Counted from the stretch's first letter, positions 41,897-51,371 are shown. The stretch is DNA of 64,000 nucleotides from JAHJQZ01 sp963675235 (GCA_963675235.2 CAXXFU010000004.1:248001-312000), one strand, 5' to 3'. Notes: a model not told the origin generated them from the sequence alone. Numbers and translations: made by a program.

Positions 41897-42784
41897 ATGC
41901 CCTTGAGCCGCCGTGACGTGCTCCAACTTGCTGCAATCGCCACCCTGTTGCCCTTGGCTCTCGTGCCGGCGATGGCACAATCCTCATCGGGCACGGGACC
42001 CGATCCCGCGCTCGCCTTTTCCGCTGCCAAGGGCGAAGGCGACATTGCCCGTGCCTGGTATTTCGAACCAACCACGCGCTACGACCATTTCGTCCAGGGA
42101 CGAGACTATGAAGCCGCCGCGCTGGCCGTCCACCTCGCATCGGGGGAGACGCTCTCGATTGACCTGCCAGAGGATCAGGTGTTCGAGGACACCACCCCTC
42201 GGCTCGGCGATCTTGACGGCGACGGCCATAATGAGATCGTCACTATCCTGTCTTCGGTCGATGCTGGCGCATCGATCGCTGTCTTCGAGGTTTCCGACGG
42301 CACGCTCGTGCTCAAGACGAAAACCGCCTTCATCGGCCAGGCGCATCGTTGGCTCAATATCGCCGGGCTCGGTGATTTCGATGGCGACGGAACGCTCGAC
42401 ATCGCCTCGGTCGCCATGCCGCACCTCGTCAAGCGCCTCGACATCCATACGCTCGAGAACGGCAGTCTCGAGCTGCTCGGATCGGCACCCGGTTTCTCAA
42501 ATCACCGGCTCGGTTCGACCCATACCGACATGGCCGTTGTTGCCGATTTCGACGCCGACGGCATCGACGACCTGGTGCTGCCGAATGCCAGCCGTACGGC
42601 GCTCGGCATGGTGCGCTTTGCCGGTCGCAACTTCACTGTCACGGCGACACCGCCGCTGCCCGCGCCTGCCGATGGCGCGATGAGAGTGACTGGCGACGGC
42701 GAGATCCGCATCGGCCTGGAAGACGGCAGCATCGGCATTTCCGCAGCCGACGCCTTCGTCCTTTCCGTGACACCGGGGAGTTGA
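41897..42784 (+). CDS. Exported FG-GAP/VCBS-repeat protein
   Basis: 295 residues from the ATG at 41897, with GAGGAG six bases upstream. The N-terminus MPLSRRDVLQLAAIATLLPLALVPAMAQ has a twin-arginine motif (SRRDVL) followed by a hydrophobic stretch and AMA cleavage site, so Tat export is likely. Three calcium-binding-type repeats are visible: LGDLDGDGHNEIV, LGDFDGDGTLDIA and VADFDADGIDDLV. A beta-propeller-like fold is inferred. Function unknown. It precedes the M20 hydrolase by 56 bases on the same strand. Confidence 0.82.
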   Translation: MPLSRRDVLQLAAIATLLPLALVPAMAQSSSGTGPDPALAFSAAKGEGDIARAWYFEPTTRYDHFVQGRDYEAAALAVHLASGETLSIDLPEDQVFEDTTPRLGDLDGDGHNEIVTILSSVDAGASIAVFEVSDGTLVLKTKTAFIGQAHRWLNIAGLGDFDGDGTLDIASVAMPHLVKRLDIHTLENGSLELLGSAPGFSNHRLGSTHTDMAVVADFDADGIDDLVLPNASRTALGMVRFAGRNFTVTATPPLPAPADGAMRVTGDGEIRIGLEDGSIGISAADAFVLSVTPGS

Positions 42785-42840
42785 CGCCGCCGCGATAGGA
42801 CGCCAAATGTGGGCCGCCCTTCCTCCCACCCGGTTCAGAC

Positions 42841-44010
42841 ATGCCCGTTATCAATCGCATCGCAGAATTCCACGATGAAGTCGTGGCCTGGCGCCAGGAC
42901 TTCCATCGCCATCCCGAACTGCTGTTCGACGTCCACCGCACGGCCGAGAGAATCGTCGATCTCCTCAAGGATTTCGGCGTCGACGAGGTCGTGACCGGGC
43001 TCGGCAAGACCGGCGTTGTCGGCGTGATCAAGGGCAAGAGCCAGGCCTCCGGCCGCGTCATTGGCCTGAGGGCCGACACCGATGCGCTGCCGATCCTCGA
43101 GCGCACCGGCAAGCCCTACGCCTCGGAAAACGACGGCAAGATGCATGCCTGCGGCCATGACGGCCATACCTCGATGTTGTTGGCAGCGGCGAAATATCTC
43201 GCCGAGACGCGCAACTTCGACGGGACGGCCGTGCTCATCTTCCAGCCTGCCGAAGAAGGCGGCGGCGGCGGCCGCGTCATGGTCGAGGACGGATTGATGA
43301 CCCGGTTCGGCATCCAGGAAGTGTACGGCCTGCACAACTTCCCCGGCTTGCCGGTCGGCAGCTTCGCAATCCGCTCCGGCGGCATCATGGCGGCGACCGA
43401 CGTGTTCACCATCGACATCGAAGGCATCGGCGGTCACGCCGCCCAGCCGCACAAGACCGTCGATCCGATCATGGTCGCGGCCCAGATGATCGTCGGGCTG
43501 CAAACGCTCGTCTCGCGCAATACCGACCCGGTCAAGTCGGCCGTCCTGTCGATGACGGTGATCAACGCCGGCACCACCGACAACGTCATTCCGCGCACCG
43601 TCGCCATGACGGGCACGGTGCGCACGCTCGACGAGGGCGTGCGCGACATGATGGAACGCCGGCTCAACGAGTTCGTTCCGGCCTATGCTCAGGCCTATGG
43701 CGCCAAGGCCGTTCTCAACTACATGCGCGGCTATCCGGTGACGGTCAATTCTCCCGAACAAACCCATTTCGCTGCCGATACCGCCGCCGAGATCGTCGGC
43801 GAGACCGCGGTCAACCGAGAGACACCGCCTTCGCTCGGTGGCGAGGATTTCTCCTACATGCTGCAGGAGCGCCCCGGCGCCTACATTCTCGTCGGTCAGG
43901 GCAACAGCGCCGGCCTTCACGAAGACACCTACGACTTCAACGACGACGTCATCCCCTACGGCGTGTCATATTGGGTGCGCCTCGTCGAACGGGCCATGCC
44001 GATTGGCTGA
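42841..44010 (+). CDS. M20-family amidohydrolase (hippurate hydrolase-like)
   Basis: 389 residues. Zinc-dependent M20D amidohydrolase cleaving N-acyl amino acids or similar amides. Motifs: WRQDFHRHPELLFDVHRTAERI, GLRADTDALPILERTG, MHACGHDGHTSMLL (metal ligands), FQPAEEGGGGGRVMVEDGL (catalytic Glu pair), and a C-terminal LGGEDFSYMLQERPGAYILVGQG. Cytoplasmic. Its stop overlaps the start of the following membrane-protein gene, so the two are probably one transcript. Confidence 0.94.
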   Translation: MPVINRIAEFHDEVVAWRQDFHRHPELLFDVHRTAERIVDLLKDFGVDEVVTGLGKTGVVGVIKGKSQASGRVIGLRADTDALPILERTGKPYASENDGKMHACGHDGHTSMLLAAAKYLAETRNFDGTAVLIFQPAEEGGGGGRVMVEDGLMTRFGIQEVYGLHNFPGLPVGSFAIRSGGIMAATDVFTIDIEGIGGHAAQPHKTVDPIMVAAQMIVGLQTLVSRNTDPVKSAVLSMTVINAGTTDNVIPRTVAMTGTVRTLDEGVRDMMERRLNEFVPAYAQAYGAKAVLNYMRGYPVTVNSPEQTHFAADTAAEIVGETAVNRETPPSLGGEDFSYMLQERPGAYILVGQGNSAGLHEDTYDFNDDVIPYGVSYWVRLVERAMPIG

Positions 44011-45055
44011 CGACGCCCTGTCCGGGGTCGGGCGGGCACTTGTCCTGACCCTTGTCATTTCGCTTGCCGGCGGCCTTGTCGCACATTTTCTGCGCCTGCC
44101 GGCAGGCCTTCTGATGGGCGGCGCCGTTTCCGTCGCCATCGCCTCGATCGCCGGGTTCCGCCCGGTCCTGCCCGACAAGCTGCGCGATGCCGGCTTCGTC
44201 GTCGTCGGCATGACGCTCGGCACCAATGTCTCCGCCAATTCCCTGTCACTGATCCCGCACTGGCCGGTCACCCTGATCGGACTCGCTTTGGCATTGGTGG
44301 CAATGGTGACGCTTTCGACCCTGATGCTCAGGTACCTGTTCGGCTACGACAAGGCGACCTCCTACCTTTCCTCTTTTCCCGGCCACTTGAGTTTCGTCAT
44401 CGGCCTTTCCGAAGCCGGCTATGGCGACACGCGCCAGATCGCCGTCATCCAGACAATGCGCATCATGCTGCTGACGACACTGGTTCCGGTCTTTGCCAAA
44501 CTGACCAGCACCAGCGACATCAGTCCGCTGCCGGTGGGAGACGAGATGGCGGTGCTGCCGCTGGTCCTTCTTGCCGTCGCCTCCATTGCCGGCGGCTTCG
44601 CCTTCAAGTTCCTGAGGGTCCCGGCCGCCTTCGTTCTCGGACCGATGGTCGTGGCCACCGCCGCCAGGCTGATGGGGCTCTATGACGGACGCCTGCCGAT
44701 GATTCTCATCGCCGCCGGCTATGTCACGATGGGCGCGCTGATCGGCTCGCGCTTTGCCGGCACCACCCTCACCGATCTCAGGCGCATGGCCATCGCCGGC
44801 ACCATGGTGACCCTCGTCTGCGTCGGTGTCGTCAGCGCCACCGTTCTCCTTGCCATCCAGTTCGTTGACATGCCGGCCGGTCAGATCTGGCTCGGCCTCG
44901 CTCCCGGCGCGCTCGAATCGATGGGGGCGCTCGGCATTGCCCTCGGCTTCGATACCGCCTTCATCGCCGCCCATCACACGGTGCGGTTCTTCCTTCTGAC
45001 CCTGTCGATCCCGAGCGTGGCGCTGCTCGTGAGGCGAAGGCCGGCCGACGGCTGA
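44003..45055 (+). CDS. AbrB-family membrane protein (TIGR03082)
   Basis: 350 residues from a TTG at 44003, which overlaps the M20 stop by eight bases; no ATG or GTG start is available nearby. About ten hydrophobic segments in two related halves: LRLPAGLLMGGAVSVAIASI and LRVPAAFVLGPMVVATAARL both show the family motif. Members were once mis-annotated as ammonia monooxygenases; transport is inferred but no substrate is established. Coupling to the M20 hydrolase suggests movement of its substrate or product. Confidence 0.82.
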   Translation: MADDALSGVGRALVLTLVISLAGGLVAHFLRLPAGLLMGGAVSVAIASIAGFRPVLPDKLRDAGFVVVGMTLGTNVSANSLSLIPHWPVTLIGLALALVAMVTLSTLMLRYLFGYDKATSYLSSFPGHLSFVIGLSEAGYGDTRQIAVIQTMRIMLLTTLVPVFAKLTSTSDISPLPVGDEMAVLPLVLLAVASIAGGFAFKFLRVPAAFVLGPMVVATAARLMGLYDGRLPMILIAAGYVTMGALIGSRFAGTTLTDLRRMAIAGTMVTLVCVGVVSATVLLAIQFVDMPAGQIWLGLAPGALESMGALGIALGFDTAFIAAHHTVRFFLLTLSIPSVALLVRRRPADG

Positions 45056-45419
45056 CAGGCCGACCCGTCCGCATGATTGCCATGCGTCGCCCTGATATGC
45101 GCACAAACTTGATTTCTGATAGGAATACCCCACGTGGGTTCGGGTGCAAGGTTTCCCCGAAGCACGGCGCCTGTCGATGCGGTTTGGCCTGCGACTGGTT
45201 GGAAGGCGTCGGCAAGTCACGGGCATCCAGTCGGTGCAATCAAGCGCATCCGGCAATGTCCGGAAACAGTGAGATACATTTAACTCACTGACATTACACG
45301 ATTTTAACGGTGCGGCCACGACCTGGAAACGCAGAGGATCATAGGGTCCGCCTGTCTTCGAACGATCAACCCCCCGGCACGGATGAAGACCCGAACGTGC
45401 CCTGATGTGAGCAGATGAA
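45056..45419. other. Gene-free stretch before the small secreted protein
   Basis: About 365 bases with no convincing gene. It holds the palindrome CCCACGTGGG (45129-45138) and the dyad CAGTGAG / CTCACTG (45267-45290) in an AT-rich patch. No clear sigma-70 boxes could be fixed. Confidence 0.5.
45267..45290. promoter_or_regulatory. 7-bp dyad in an AT-rich promoter-like region
   Basis: CAGTGAG (45267-45273) and CTCACTG (45284-45290) flank ATACATTTAA. It lies 130 bases before the small secreted protein gene and is a candidate operator. Confidence 0.35.
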
Positions 45420-45710
45420 ATGAAAAAGCTTGCCATTGCCCTCACCACCCTCTCCTTGCTCGCCGCCGGCGTTGGCGGCGCTTCGGCGGCCTCCTACGCC
45501 TACACGTCGATGGGCGACTGCGACGCGCTCAAGGGCAGTCCGGAATCGTGGGACACGACCCGCATCTCCGACAGGCTGAAAGAAGACGGCGTCCCGTTCA
45601 GCGAGATCGACACCTTCGGCAATTGCTTCAAGGTGATGGTGCTCAATTCCGATGGCACCAAGAGCGTGCAGCTCTACGATCCGTCGACGCTCAACCTCAT
45701 CCACATGTAG
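45420..45710 (+). CDS. Small secreted protein (possibly PepSY-like)
   Basis: 96 residues. Signal peptide MKKLAIALTTLSLLAAGVGGASA, then a short mature domain DRLKEDGVPFSEIDTFGNCFKVMVLNSDGTKSVQLYDPSTLNLI. The G-V-x-F-x-x-I-D-x-x-G-x-x-F-x-V pattern with a following V-Q-L-Y-x-P resembles the C-terminal part of PepSY-type domains, which often inhibit proteases; this is tentative. Two Cys in the mature part may pair. The ribosome-binding site is weak. Confidence 0.65.
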   Translation: MKKLAIALTTLSLLAAGVGGASAASYAYTSMGDCDALKGSPESWDTTRISDRLKEDGVPFSEIDTFGNCFKVMVLNSDGTKSVQLYDPSTLNLIHM

Positions 45711-45795
45711 GTCGAAACCGGCAGCGCCGGGCGCAATTGCCACGCCCGACGTGCAAGCCCGGCGACAGCTTCCCCACCTCCAGAACATCTTTGAT

Positions 45796-45826
45796 CAACC
45801 GGCCGGAACCCTGCTTCGGCCGGTTG
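45796..45826. terminator. Stem-loop between converging genes
   Basis: Perfect 10-bp arms CAACCGGCCG (45796-45805) and CGGCCGGTTG (45817-45826) with an 11-base loop, between the small secreted protein (plus) and malG (minus). No T-run on either side, so termination efficiency is uncertain. Confidence 0.55.
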
Positions 45827-45866
45827 AGCGCGTATCGAGCACTGCCGTCGCGATCGGGCTGACATT

Positions 45867-46757
45867 CTAGCCCTTGACGCCGCCCTCGCTGAGCCCGCTG
45901 ACCAGATAGCGCTGGGCGATGAGGAAGACGATGGTGATCGGCATGCCGGACAGCACCGCCGCGGCGGCGAAATCCCCCCACAGATAGCGCTGGTCGTAGA
46001 GATATTGCCGCGCACCCACGGCCAGCGTCATCTGGCTGGTCTCCTGCAACAGGATCGAGGCGATCGGATACTCGGTGACCAGGAAGATGAACGATAGCAC
46101 GAACACCACCGCCAGGATCGGCGTCGCCAGCGGCAGGAAGACGTGCCGGAAGGTCTGCCATGGCGTGGCGCCATCGATCTGTGCCGCCTTGTCGAGAGCC
46201 GGATCGACGCTGTCGAAATAGCCCTTGATCGTCCAGATATGCAGCGTGATGGCGCTCAAATAGGTCAGGATCAGCGCCCATTGAGAATTGCGTCCCAGCA
46301 CCGGGGTCACGCCGCCGAGCGCGTCGAAAATCGTGTAGAGCGCGATCAGCGTCAGCGCCGCCGGGAACATCTGGATGATCAGCAGCGAGTCGAGAATGCC
46401 GGTCTTGCCGCGAAAGCGCATGCGCGAGAAGGCATAGGCTGCCGTCGTCGACAGCAACAGGATCCCCGCTGAGGCGATCATGCCGATCTTGACCGAATTC
46501 CACAGCCACAACGGCACCGGGAACGGCGGCTGCACCACCGTGCCGTCGGGACGCGTGAACTCGAAACCGAGGGCCAGCGCCCAGTGCTCGAGTGTCGGGC
46601 GCGTCGGGATGATCGAGCCGGTAGAGAAATTGCCCTCGCGGAAGGAGATCGAGATGACCATCAGCAGCGGGAACATGATGATGGCAATGAAAATGATCAG
46701 GAAGCCATGGGCAAACAGCTTCTTCCAGAACAGCTCGCGTGGATGCTCGACGATCAT
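45867..46757 (-). CDS. malG: Maltose ABC transporter permease MalG
   Basis: 296 residues from the ATG at 46757, overlapping the malF stop by four bases. It matches enteric MalG: MALISISFREGNF-like MVISISFREGNFSTGSIIPTRPTLEHWALALGFE, YLSAITLHIWTIKGYFDSVDPALDKAAQIDGATPWQTFRHVFLPL (EAA loop), and a C-terminal YLVSGLSEGGVKG. Six membrane helices. Last gene of the GH13-malEFG unit. Confidence 0.95.
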   Translation of the reverse strand: MIVEHPRELFWKKLFAHGFLIIFIAIIMFPLLMVISISFREGNFSTGSIIPTRPTLEHWALALGFEFTRPDGTVVQPPFPVPLWLWNSVKIGMIASAGILLLSTTAAYAFSRMRFRGKTGILDSLLIIQMFPAALTLIALYTIFDALGGVTPVLGRNSQWALILTYLSAITLHIWTIKGYFDSVDPALDKAAQIDGATPWQTFRHVFLPLATPILAVVFVLSFIFLVTEYPIASILLQETSQMTLAVGARQYLYDQRYLWGDFAAAAVLSGMPITIVFLIAQRYLVSGLSEGGVKG

Positions 46758-48328
46758 TGGTTCGCTCCCTTGCCGGCCGCGGCGCGGCGCATGAAGACGA
46801 AATTGGCATAGGCGATGGCGCCGACCAGGATGAAGATCAGGGTCGAGATGGCGCCGGCGAGACCGAAGTCCTGACCCGAATCCATGAAGCTGATGCGGTA
46901 GGTGAACGAGCCGAGAATATCGGTATGGCCCGCAGGCACCTTGGTGCCGGCAATGTCCGGCAGGCCGCGCGTCAGCAAAAGGATCAGCACGATATTGTTG
47001 AAGTTGAAGGCGAAGGCCGAGATCAGCAGCGGCACGAAAGGCGGCAGGATCTGCGGCAGGGTGATCGAGAAGAACTCGCGCAGCGGCCCCGCCCCTTCCA
47101 GCGCCGCCGCCTTGTGATGGTCGTTGGGCACGGTCTGCAGATAGCCCATGGCCAGAAGCATCATGTAGGGATAGCCGAGCCAGACATTGACCATGATGGT
47201 CATCACCCGCGCCAGGAACGGGTCGGTGAACCACAGCGGCTGGATCCCGAACAGCGCTTTCAGGATCAGGTTGATCTCGCCGAAATTCTGGTTGAACAGC
47301 CCTCTGAACACCAGGATCGAGATGAAGGCCGGCACGGCATAGGGCAGGATCAAAAGGATCCGGTAGGCGCCACGGAACCTCAGGTGCGGCCATTGCAGGA
47401 TCGAGGCCAGCAACAGCCCGAGCGAGAACACGCAGACCACCGAGACGGTGGCGAACACCAGCGTCCAGATGAAGATCTCGAGCATCGGCTCGCGGACCCC
47501 GTCCGAGAACAGCACGCGGGTGAAATTTGCGAAACCGACATTGACGCGCCAGCCCGGCGCGACGGTGCTGCCGTCATCGGTTCGATAAAGCCCGACGGAC
47601 TGGTCCGGGGTCAGCGTGCTGCCATCGAGCCGGTTGAGCAGGACGCCATCGGCCTGCTGCTCGTAGACCGGACGAACGGTGGCAAAGGTCCTGAGGCCGG
47701 ACGAACTCAGATCGGTGCCGTCCGGCAGGATGGCCGTCACCTCGGCAAGGGCGTTCCTGAGCTTGATGACGTCGCGCATCTCGAGAACATGCTCTGGAGC
47801 AACATCGACACGCTCTGCCGCTAGCTCGGCAGGGCCACCGTCAAGCGGCGTTACCCTGGTCATGAAGCCGCCCTCGCCCTCGGCAGCGGGGAAGAACAGC
47901 TGATAGCCGTCGCCGGCCTTGACCAGCGAGAACGGCCGTTCGGTCGTCTTGTCTACATCGACTTCGGCCAGGAACTGGTTGGTGACGCGGTCGAAGGTCA
48001 GAAGATTGCGTGAGCCGAAATTGGTGAACCCGACATAGCTCGTGTAGAGCACCGGCAGAGCGATGAAGACGAGCACGGCGGTAACCGCCGGAAAGAAGAA
48101 CCTGACGGTGTAGAACCGGCTGAAGCCGAATACGGTGACGATGCCGATGGCGACACCCATGACGACGACGGCGAACAGCGGCTCGCCGCTGAGATAGAGC
48201 GCCCATGTCGTGTAGGTCATGGCCAGGGCAATGATGGCAAGCACCAGCCATTTCAGCACCACCATCGGCATGGTGAGGCCAAATCTCCGACCGCCGCCCG
48301 GCGGTGCCGTTTCGGCAATGCTCGTCAT
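46754..48328 (-). CDS. malF: Maltose ABC transporter permease MalF (enteric type)
   Basis: 524 residues from the ATG at 48328, GAGGGG upstream. It has the hallmark large periplasmic P2 loop between the third and fourth helices, about residues 100-280 (TSYVGFTNFGSRNLLTFDRV through RVNVGFANFTRVLFSDG), as in E. coli MalF. The EAA loop is DHHKAAALEGAGPLREFFSITLPQI. With MalG and MalK it imports maltose and maltodextrins. The gene lies 107 bases after malE, with a strong stem-loop between. Confidence 0.95.
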   Translation of the reverse strand: MTSIAETAPPGGGRRFGLTMPMVVLKWLVLAIIALAMTYTTWALYLSGEPLFAVVVMGVAIGIVTVFGFSRFYTVRFFFPAVTAVLVFIALPVLYTSYVGFTNFGSRNLLTFDRVTNQFLAEVDVDKTTERPFSLVKAGDGYQLFFPAAEGEGGFMTRVTPLDGGPAELAAERVDVAPEHVLEMRDVIKLRNALAEVTAILPDGTDLSSSGLRTFATVRPVYEQQADGVLLNRLDGSTLTPDQSVGLYRTDDGSTVAPGWRVNVGFANFTRVLFSDGVREPMLEIFIWTLVFATVSVVCVFSLGLLLASILQWPHLRFRGAYRILLILPYAVPAFISILVFRGLFNQNFGEINLILKALFGIQPLWFTDPFLARVMTIMVNVWLGYPYMMLLAMGYLQTVPNDHHKAAALEGAGPLREFFSITLPQILPPFVPLLISAFAFNFNNIVLILLLTRGLPDIAGTKVPAGHTDILGSFTYRISFMDSGQDFGLAGAISTLIFILVGAIAYANFVFMRRAAAGKGANQ

Positions 48329-48398
48329 GCGGAACCCCTCCCCACTCCTAAGCCTGACGGCGCCGGAGGTTCGCCCCGGCAACCGGAATCTGGACCCG

Positions 48399-48426
48399 CC
48401 GCCGCCCGGTGAGAACCGGGCGACGG
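48399..48426 (-). repeat. Stable stem-loop between malE and malF
   Basis: 12-bp stem: plus-strand arms CCGCCGCCCGGT (48399-48410) and ACCGGGCGACGG (48415-48426) around GAGA, with one G-T pair in the RNA. It lies just after the malE stop. E. coli also has palindromic units in its malE-malF spacer that protect malE mRNA. Confidence 0.8.
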
Positions 48427-48435
48427 CAGAGAGTG

Positions 48436-49611
48436 CTATTTGGCGAGAATGCGGGCTGCCGCGTCGTCGAGCGCCTCGTCGACCGTCTGCTGGCCGGAGG
48501 TGATGTTCTGCAGTGCCGGGCCCATGGCCGACCAGAACTTGCCCATGGCCGGGGTCGAGGGCATCGGCACGCCTTCCTGCGCATTGGCGAGGGTTGCGGC
48601 CACGTCGGCATCGCCCGAAAGCGCCTCGGCAAAGCTCTTGTCGGCAACCGCGCCGAGCGGCACGTCGTCATTGACCGTCTTCAGCCCGTCGTCCTGCAAC
48701 AGGTAGTTCTCGATGAACTCCTTGGCGAGATCGGCGTTCGGACTCGCCGCGTTGATCGTCGCGCCCATGACGCCGACGAAGGACTTGGACGGCTTGCCGT
48801 TGATCGACGGGATCGGGGCGACGCCGAAATTGACGCCCGACGTCTTGAGATTGGCCCAGGCCCACGGTCCGTTGATGACCATGGCGACTTCACCCTTGTT
48901 GATGGCGGCATCCATGACGCCGTAATCGACGCCTTCCGGCATGACGCCGTCGTCGATGAGCTTCTTGAGCATGGCGCCGCCCATCTTCGCGCCGTCATTG
49001 TTGACGCCGGTGTCTTCGGCATCATACGAGCCGTCGACCTTCTGGAAGGCATAGCCGCCATTGGCCATCAGCAGCGGCATGGTGAAATAGGTGTTGTTGT
49101 AGTCCCACATGATCGGCTTGACGCCGTCAGCGAGTTCGAGATCGAAGATGTCCTCGAAAGCCTTGGGCGGCTCGGGAGCAAGGTCCTTGTTGTAGATCAG
49201 GCCGACAGCTTCGACCGCGATCGGATATCCCCAGGTCTTGCCGTCGAACGTCATGGCATCCCAGGCAAAATCGAAAATGCCGTCACGCACCTCGGCGCCG
49301 GGGTCGACCGGGGCGATCAGGCCGCCGGCGGCCCATTCGCCGTAGCGGTCATGGGCCCAGATGAAGATGTCGGGGCCGGACCCGGTTGCCGCGGCCTGCT
49401 GGAACTTGTCGGTCACCCCCTCCGGGTGCTCGACAACGACGGGGACGCCGAGTTCCTCGGCGAACCTGTCGCCGACGGCCTGCAGTCCGTTATAGCCCTT
49501 GTCGCCATTGATCCAGACGAGGAGTTTGCCGTCCTCGAATGCCTGGGCCAGGCTGGTCGATGCCATCAGCGCTGCAAGAGCGCCGGCAAATGCCCATTTG
49601 TTCACAACCAT
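48436..49611 (-). CDS. malE: Maltose-binding periplasmic protein
   Basis: 391 residues from the ATG at 49611, with GGGAGG five bases upstream. Signal peptide MVVNKWAFAGALAALMASTSLAQA. Very similar to enteric MalE: KLLVWINGDKGYNGLQAVGDRF, GPDIFIWAHDRYGEWAAGGLIAPV, YPIAVEAVGLIYNKDL, VAMVINGPWAWANLKTSGVNFGVAPIP and GINAASP-type ATINAASPNADLAKEFIENYLL. It captures maltose and maltodextrins in the periplasm for MalFGK. It follows the GH13 gene by 122 bases. Confidence 0.96.
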   Translation of the reverse strand: MVVNKWAFAGALAALMASTSLAQAFEDGKLLVWINGDKGYNGLQAVGDRFAEELGVPVVVEHPEGVTDKFQQAAATGSGPDIFIWAHDRYGEWAAGGLIAPVDPGAEVRDGIFDFAWDAMTFDGKTWGYPIAVEAVGLIYNKDLAPEPPKAFEDIFDLELADGVKPIMWDYNNTYFTMPLLMANGGYAFQKVDGSYDAEDTGVNNDGAKMGGAMLKKLIDDGVMPEGVDYGVMDAAINKGEVAMVINGPWAWANLKTSGVNFGVAPIPSINGKPSKSFVGVMGATINAASPNADLAKEFIENYLLQDDGLKTVNDDVPLGAVADKSFAEALSGDADVAATLANAQEGVPMPSTPAMGKFWSAMGPALQNITSGQQTVDEALDDAAARILAK

Positions 49612-49733
49612 TTCTACCTCCCTTTTGGTCCGCGCCGGCATATCGGTGCCGCAACGGTTCTGGTGCGGGCCTTGTGGCCCATCATCCTGTCGCCGGCCGC
49701 GCCCTCCCGCCAGCGATGGATCTCGTATGCCGC

Positions 49734-51371
49734 CTATCGGGGGCGGCTGTATGCGATGCGCGCATCATTTCCCGCGCCTGCAAATTCGATGAATGCGAAG
49801 CCATTGGCCGGCAACGTCAGCGTGCTGCCGGAAAGCGCGGCCGCGGACAGGTCGGACAGGCGCCCCTCAGCGCCCTTGACCAGTCGCATCGTCACTGGCT
49901 CGGTCGACAGGTTGAACGCGCAGATGACGCTGGCGTCGTCCAGATCGCGGCGGAAGGCCAGCACCGGTGACGCCGTATTGAAGAAACTGATGTCGCCGGA
50001 CACGAAGACCTTGTTGTCCTTGCGGTATTTGAGCACCGCCCGGTAGTGGTTGAGGACCGAATTCTCGTCGGCATCCTGATCGGCAACATTGAGCGCCGAA
50101 TGCTCCGGCTTGACCGGCAGCCAAGGCGTGCCGGTCGTGAACCCGTTCGGCGCCACGCCACTGTCCCAGGGAATTGGCGTGCGGCAGCCGTCGCGGCCGG
50201 GATTTTCCGGCCAGAAGCGGATGCCGGGCGGATCGGTCAGCTCCTCATAGGCGAGCTTTGCTTCGGGCAGGCCGAGTTCTTCGCCCTGGTAGATGCACAC
50301 CGATCCCTTGAAGCTCAAAAGCAGCGCGATCGCCTGCCGGGCCAATACCTCGCGCGATACGCCCTGGTCGGCCCAACGGCTGACATGGCGCATGACGTCG
50401 TGATTGGAAAAGCTCCAGCATGGCCAGCCGTCGGCCGCTGTCTTGAAAAAGCCCTCGACACGGCTGCGATAGGTTTCGGGAACGTAGTCGAGCCGCAGCA
50501 TGTCGAACGTGTAGGCCATGTGCAGGCGTTCGGAACCGCCGGTATAGTCGGCCATCAGCCCGATGGCGTCGATATCGCCGATCTCGCCGACGCTGGTGGC
50601 GCCAAACTCGTCAAGCAGCTTGCGCACCCTTGTGAGGAAAACGAGGTTTTCCGGCCGGTTCTTGTCATAGACATGCTTCTGCATGGCGTAGGTGTCGATC
50701 TCGGGCCGCAACTCGCCCCGATGCGCCGGCGGGTTCTTGCGCAGCTCCTTGTCGTGGAAATAGAAATTGACCGTGTCGAAGCGGAAGCCGTCGACGCCGC
50801 GCTCGAGCCAGAAGCGCAGGACACCGAGCACCGCGTCCTGGACCTCCGGATTGTGGAAATTGAGATCGGGCTGGCTGATCAGGAAATTGTGCAGGTAATA
50901 CTGCCGCCGTGTGGCGTTCCATTCCCAGGACGAGCCGCCGAACACTGAGGCCCAGTTGTTGGGCGGCGAGCCGTCCGTGTTGGCGTCGGCCCACACGTAC
51001 CAGTCAGCCTTCGGGTTGGTCTTGGAGGACTTGGATTCGATGAACCATGGATTGCGGTCGGACGAGTGCGAGATCACCTGGTCGATGATGACCTTGATGC
51101 CGAGACCGTGCGCAGTCTCGATCAGCCTGTCGAAATCGGCGAGCGTGCCGAACAGCGGGTCGACATCGAAGTAATCGGAGATGTCATAGCCCATGTCGTC
51201 CATGGGCGAAGTGAAGAACGGGCTCAGCCATATGGCGTCGACACCGAGAGAGGCGATATGGTCGAGACGCCGGATGATCCCCTTTAGATCACCGATTCCA
51301 TTGCCGGAATCGTCCTGAAAGGAGCGCGGATACACTTGATAGATAACCCCGCCACGCCACCAGTCCGACAT
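49734..51371 (-). CDS. Alpha-glucosidase, GH13 (second copy)
   Basis: 545 residues from the ATG at 51371, preceded by GGGAGG. Same subfamily as aglA at 25380-27041: MSDWWRGGVIYQVYPRSFQDDSGNGIGDL, IIDQVISHSSDRNPWF, nucleophile Asp in DGFRFDTVNF, acid/base Glu in SVGEIGDID, third acid in FSNHDVMRHVSRW. Cytoplasmic hydrolysis of imported maltose or oligosaccharides. First gene of a unit with malEFG and divergent from the lacI-malK unit. Confidence 0.94.
   Translation of the reverse strand: MSDWWRGGVIYQVYPRSFQDDSGNGIGDLKGIIRRLDHIASLGVDAIWLSPFFTSPMDDMGYDISDYFDVDPLFGTLADFDRLIETAHGLGIKVIIDQVISHSSDRNPWFIESKSSKTNPKADWYVWADANTDGSPPNNWASVFGGSSWEWNATRRQYYLHNFLISQPDLNFHNPEVQDAVLGVLRFWLERGVDGFRFDTVNFYFHDKELRKNPPAHRGELRPEIDTYAMQKHVYDKNRPENLVFLTRVRKLLDEFGATSVGEIGDIDAIGLMADYTGGSERLHMAYTFDMLRLDYVPETYRSRVEGFFKTAADGWPCWSFSNHDVMRHVSRWADQGVSREVLARQAIALLLSFKGSVCIYQGEELGLPEAKLAYEELTDPPGIRFWPENPGRDGCRTPIPWDSGVAPNGFTTGTPWLPVKPEHSALNVADQDADENSVLNHYRAVLKYRKDNKVFVSGDISFFNTASPVLAFRRDLDDASVICAFNLSTEPVTMRLVKGAEGRLSDLSAAALSGSTLTLPANGFAFIEFAGAGNDARIAYSRPR

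Noticed and set aside
41778..42140. N-terminal extension of etfB
   Set aside because: Not similar to EtfB and overlaps the divergent FG-GAP gene; MKILVAVKR at 41777 is the family start.
46758..47393. Long N-terminal extension of malG inside malF
   Set aside because: The extension is an out-of-frame shadow of malF; the ATG at 46757 overlaps the malF stop and gives a standard 296-residue MalG.
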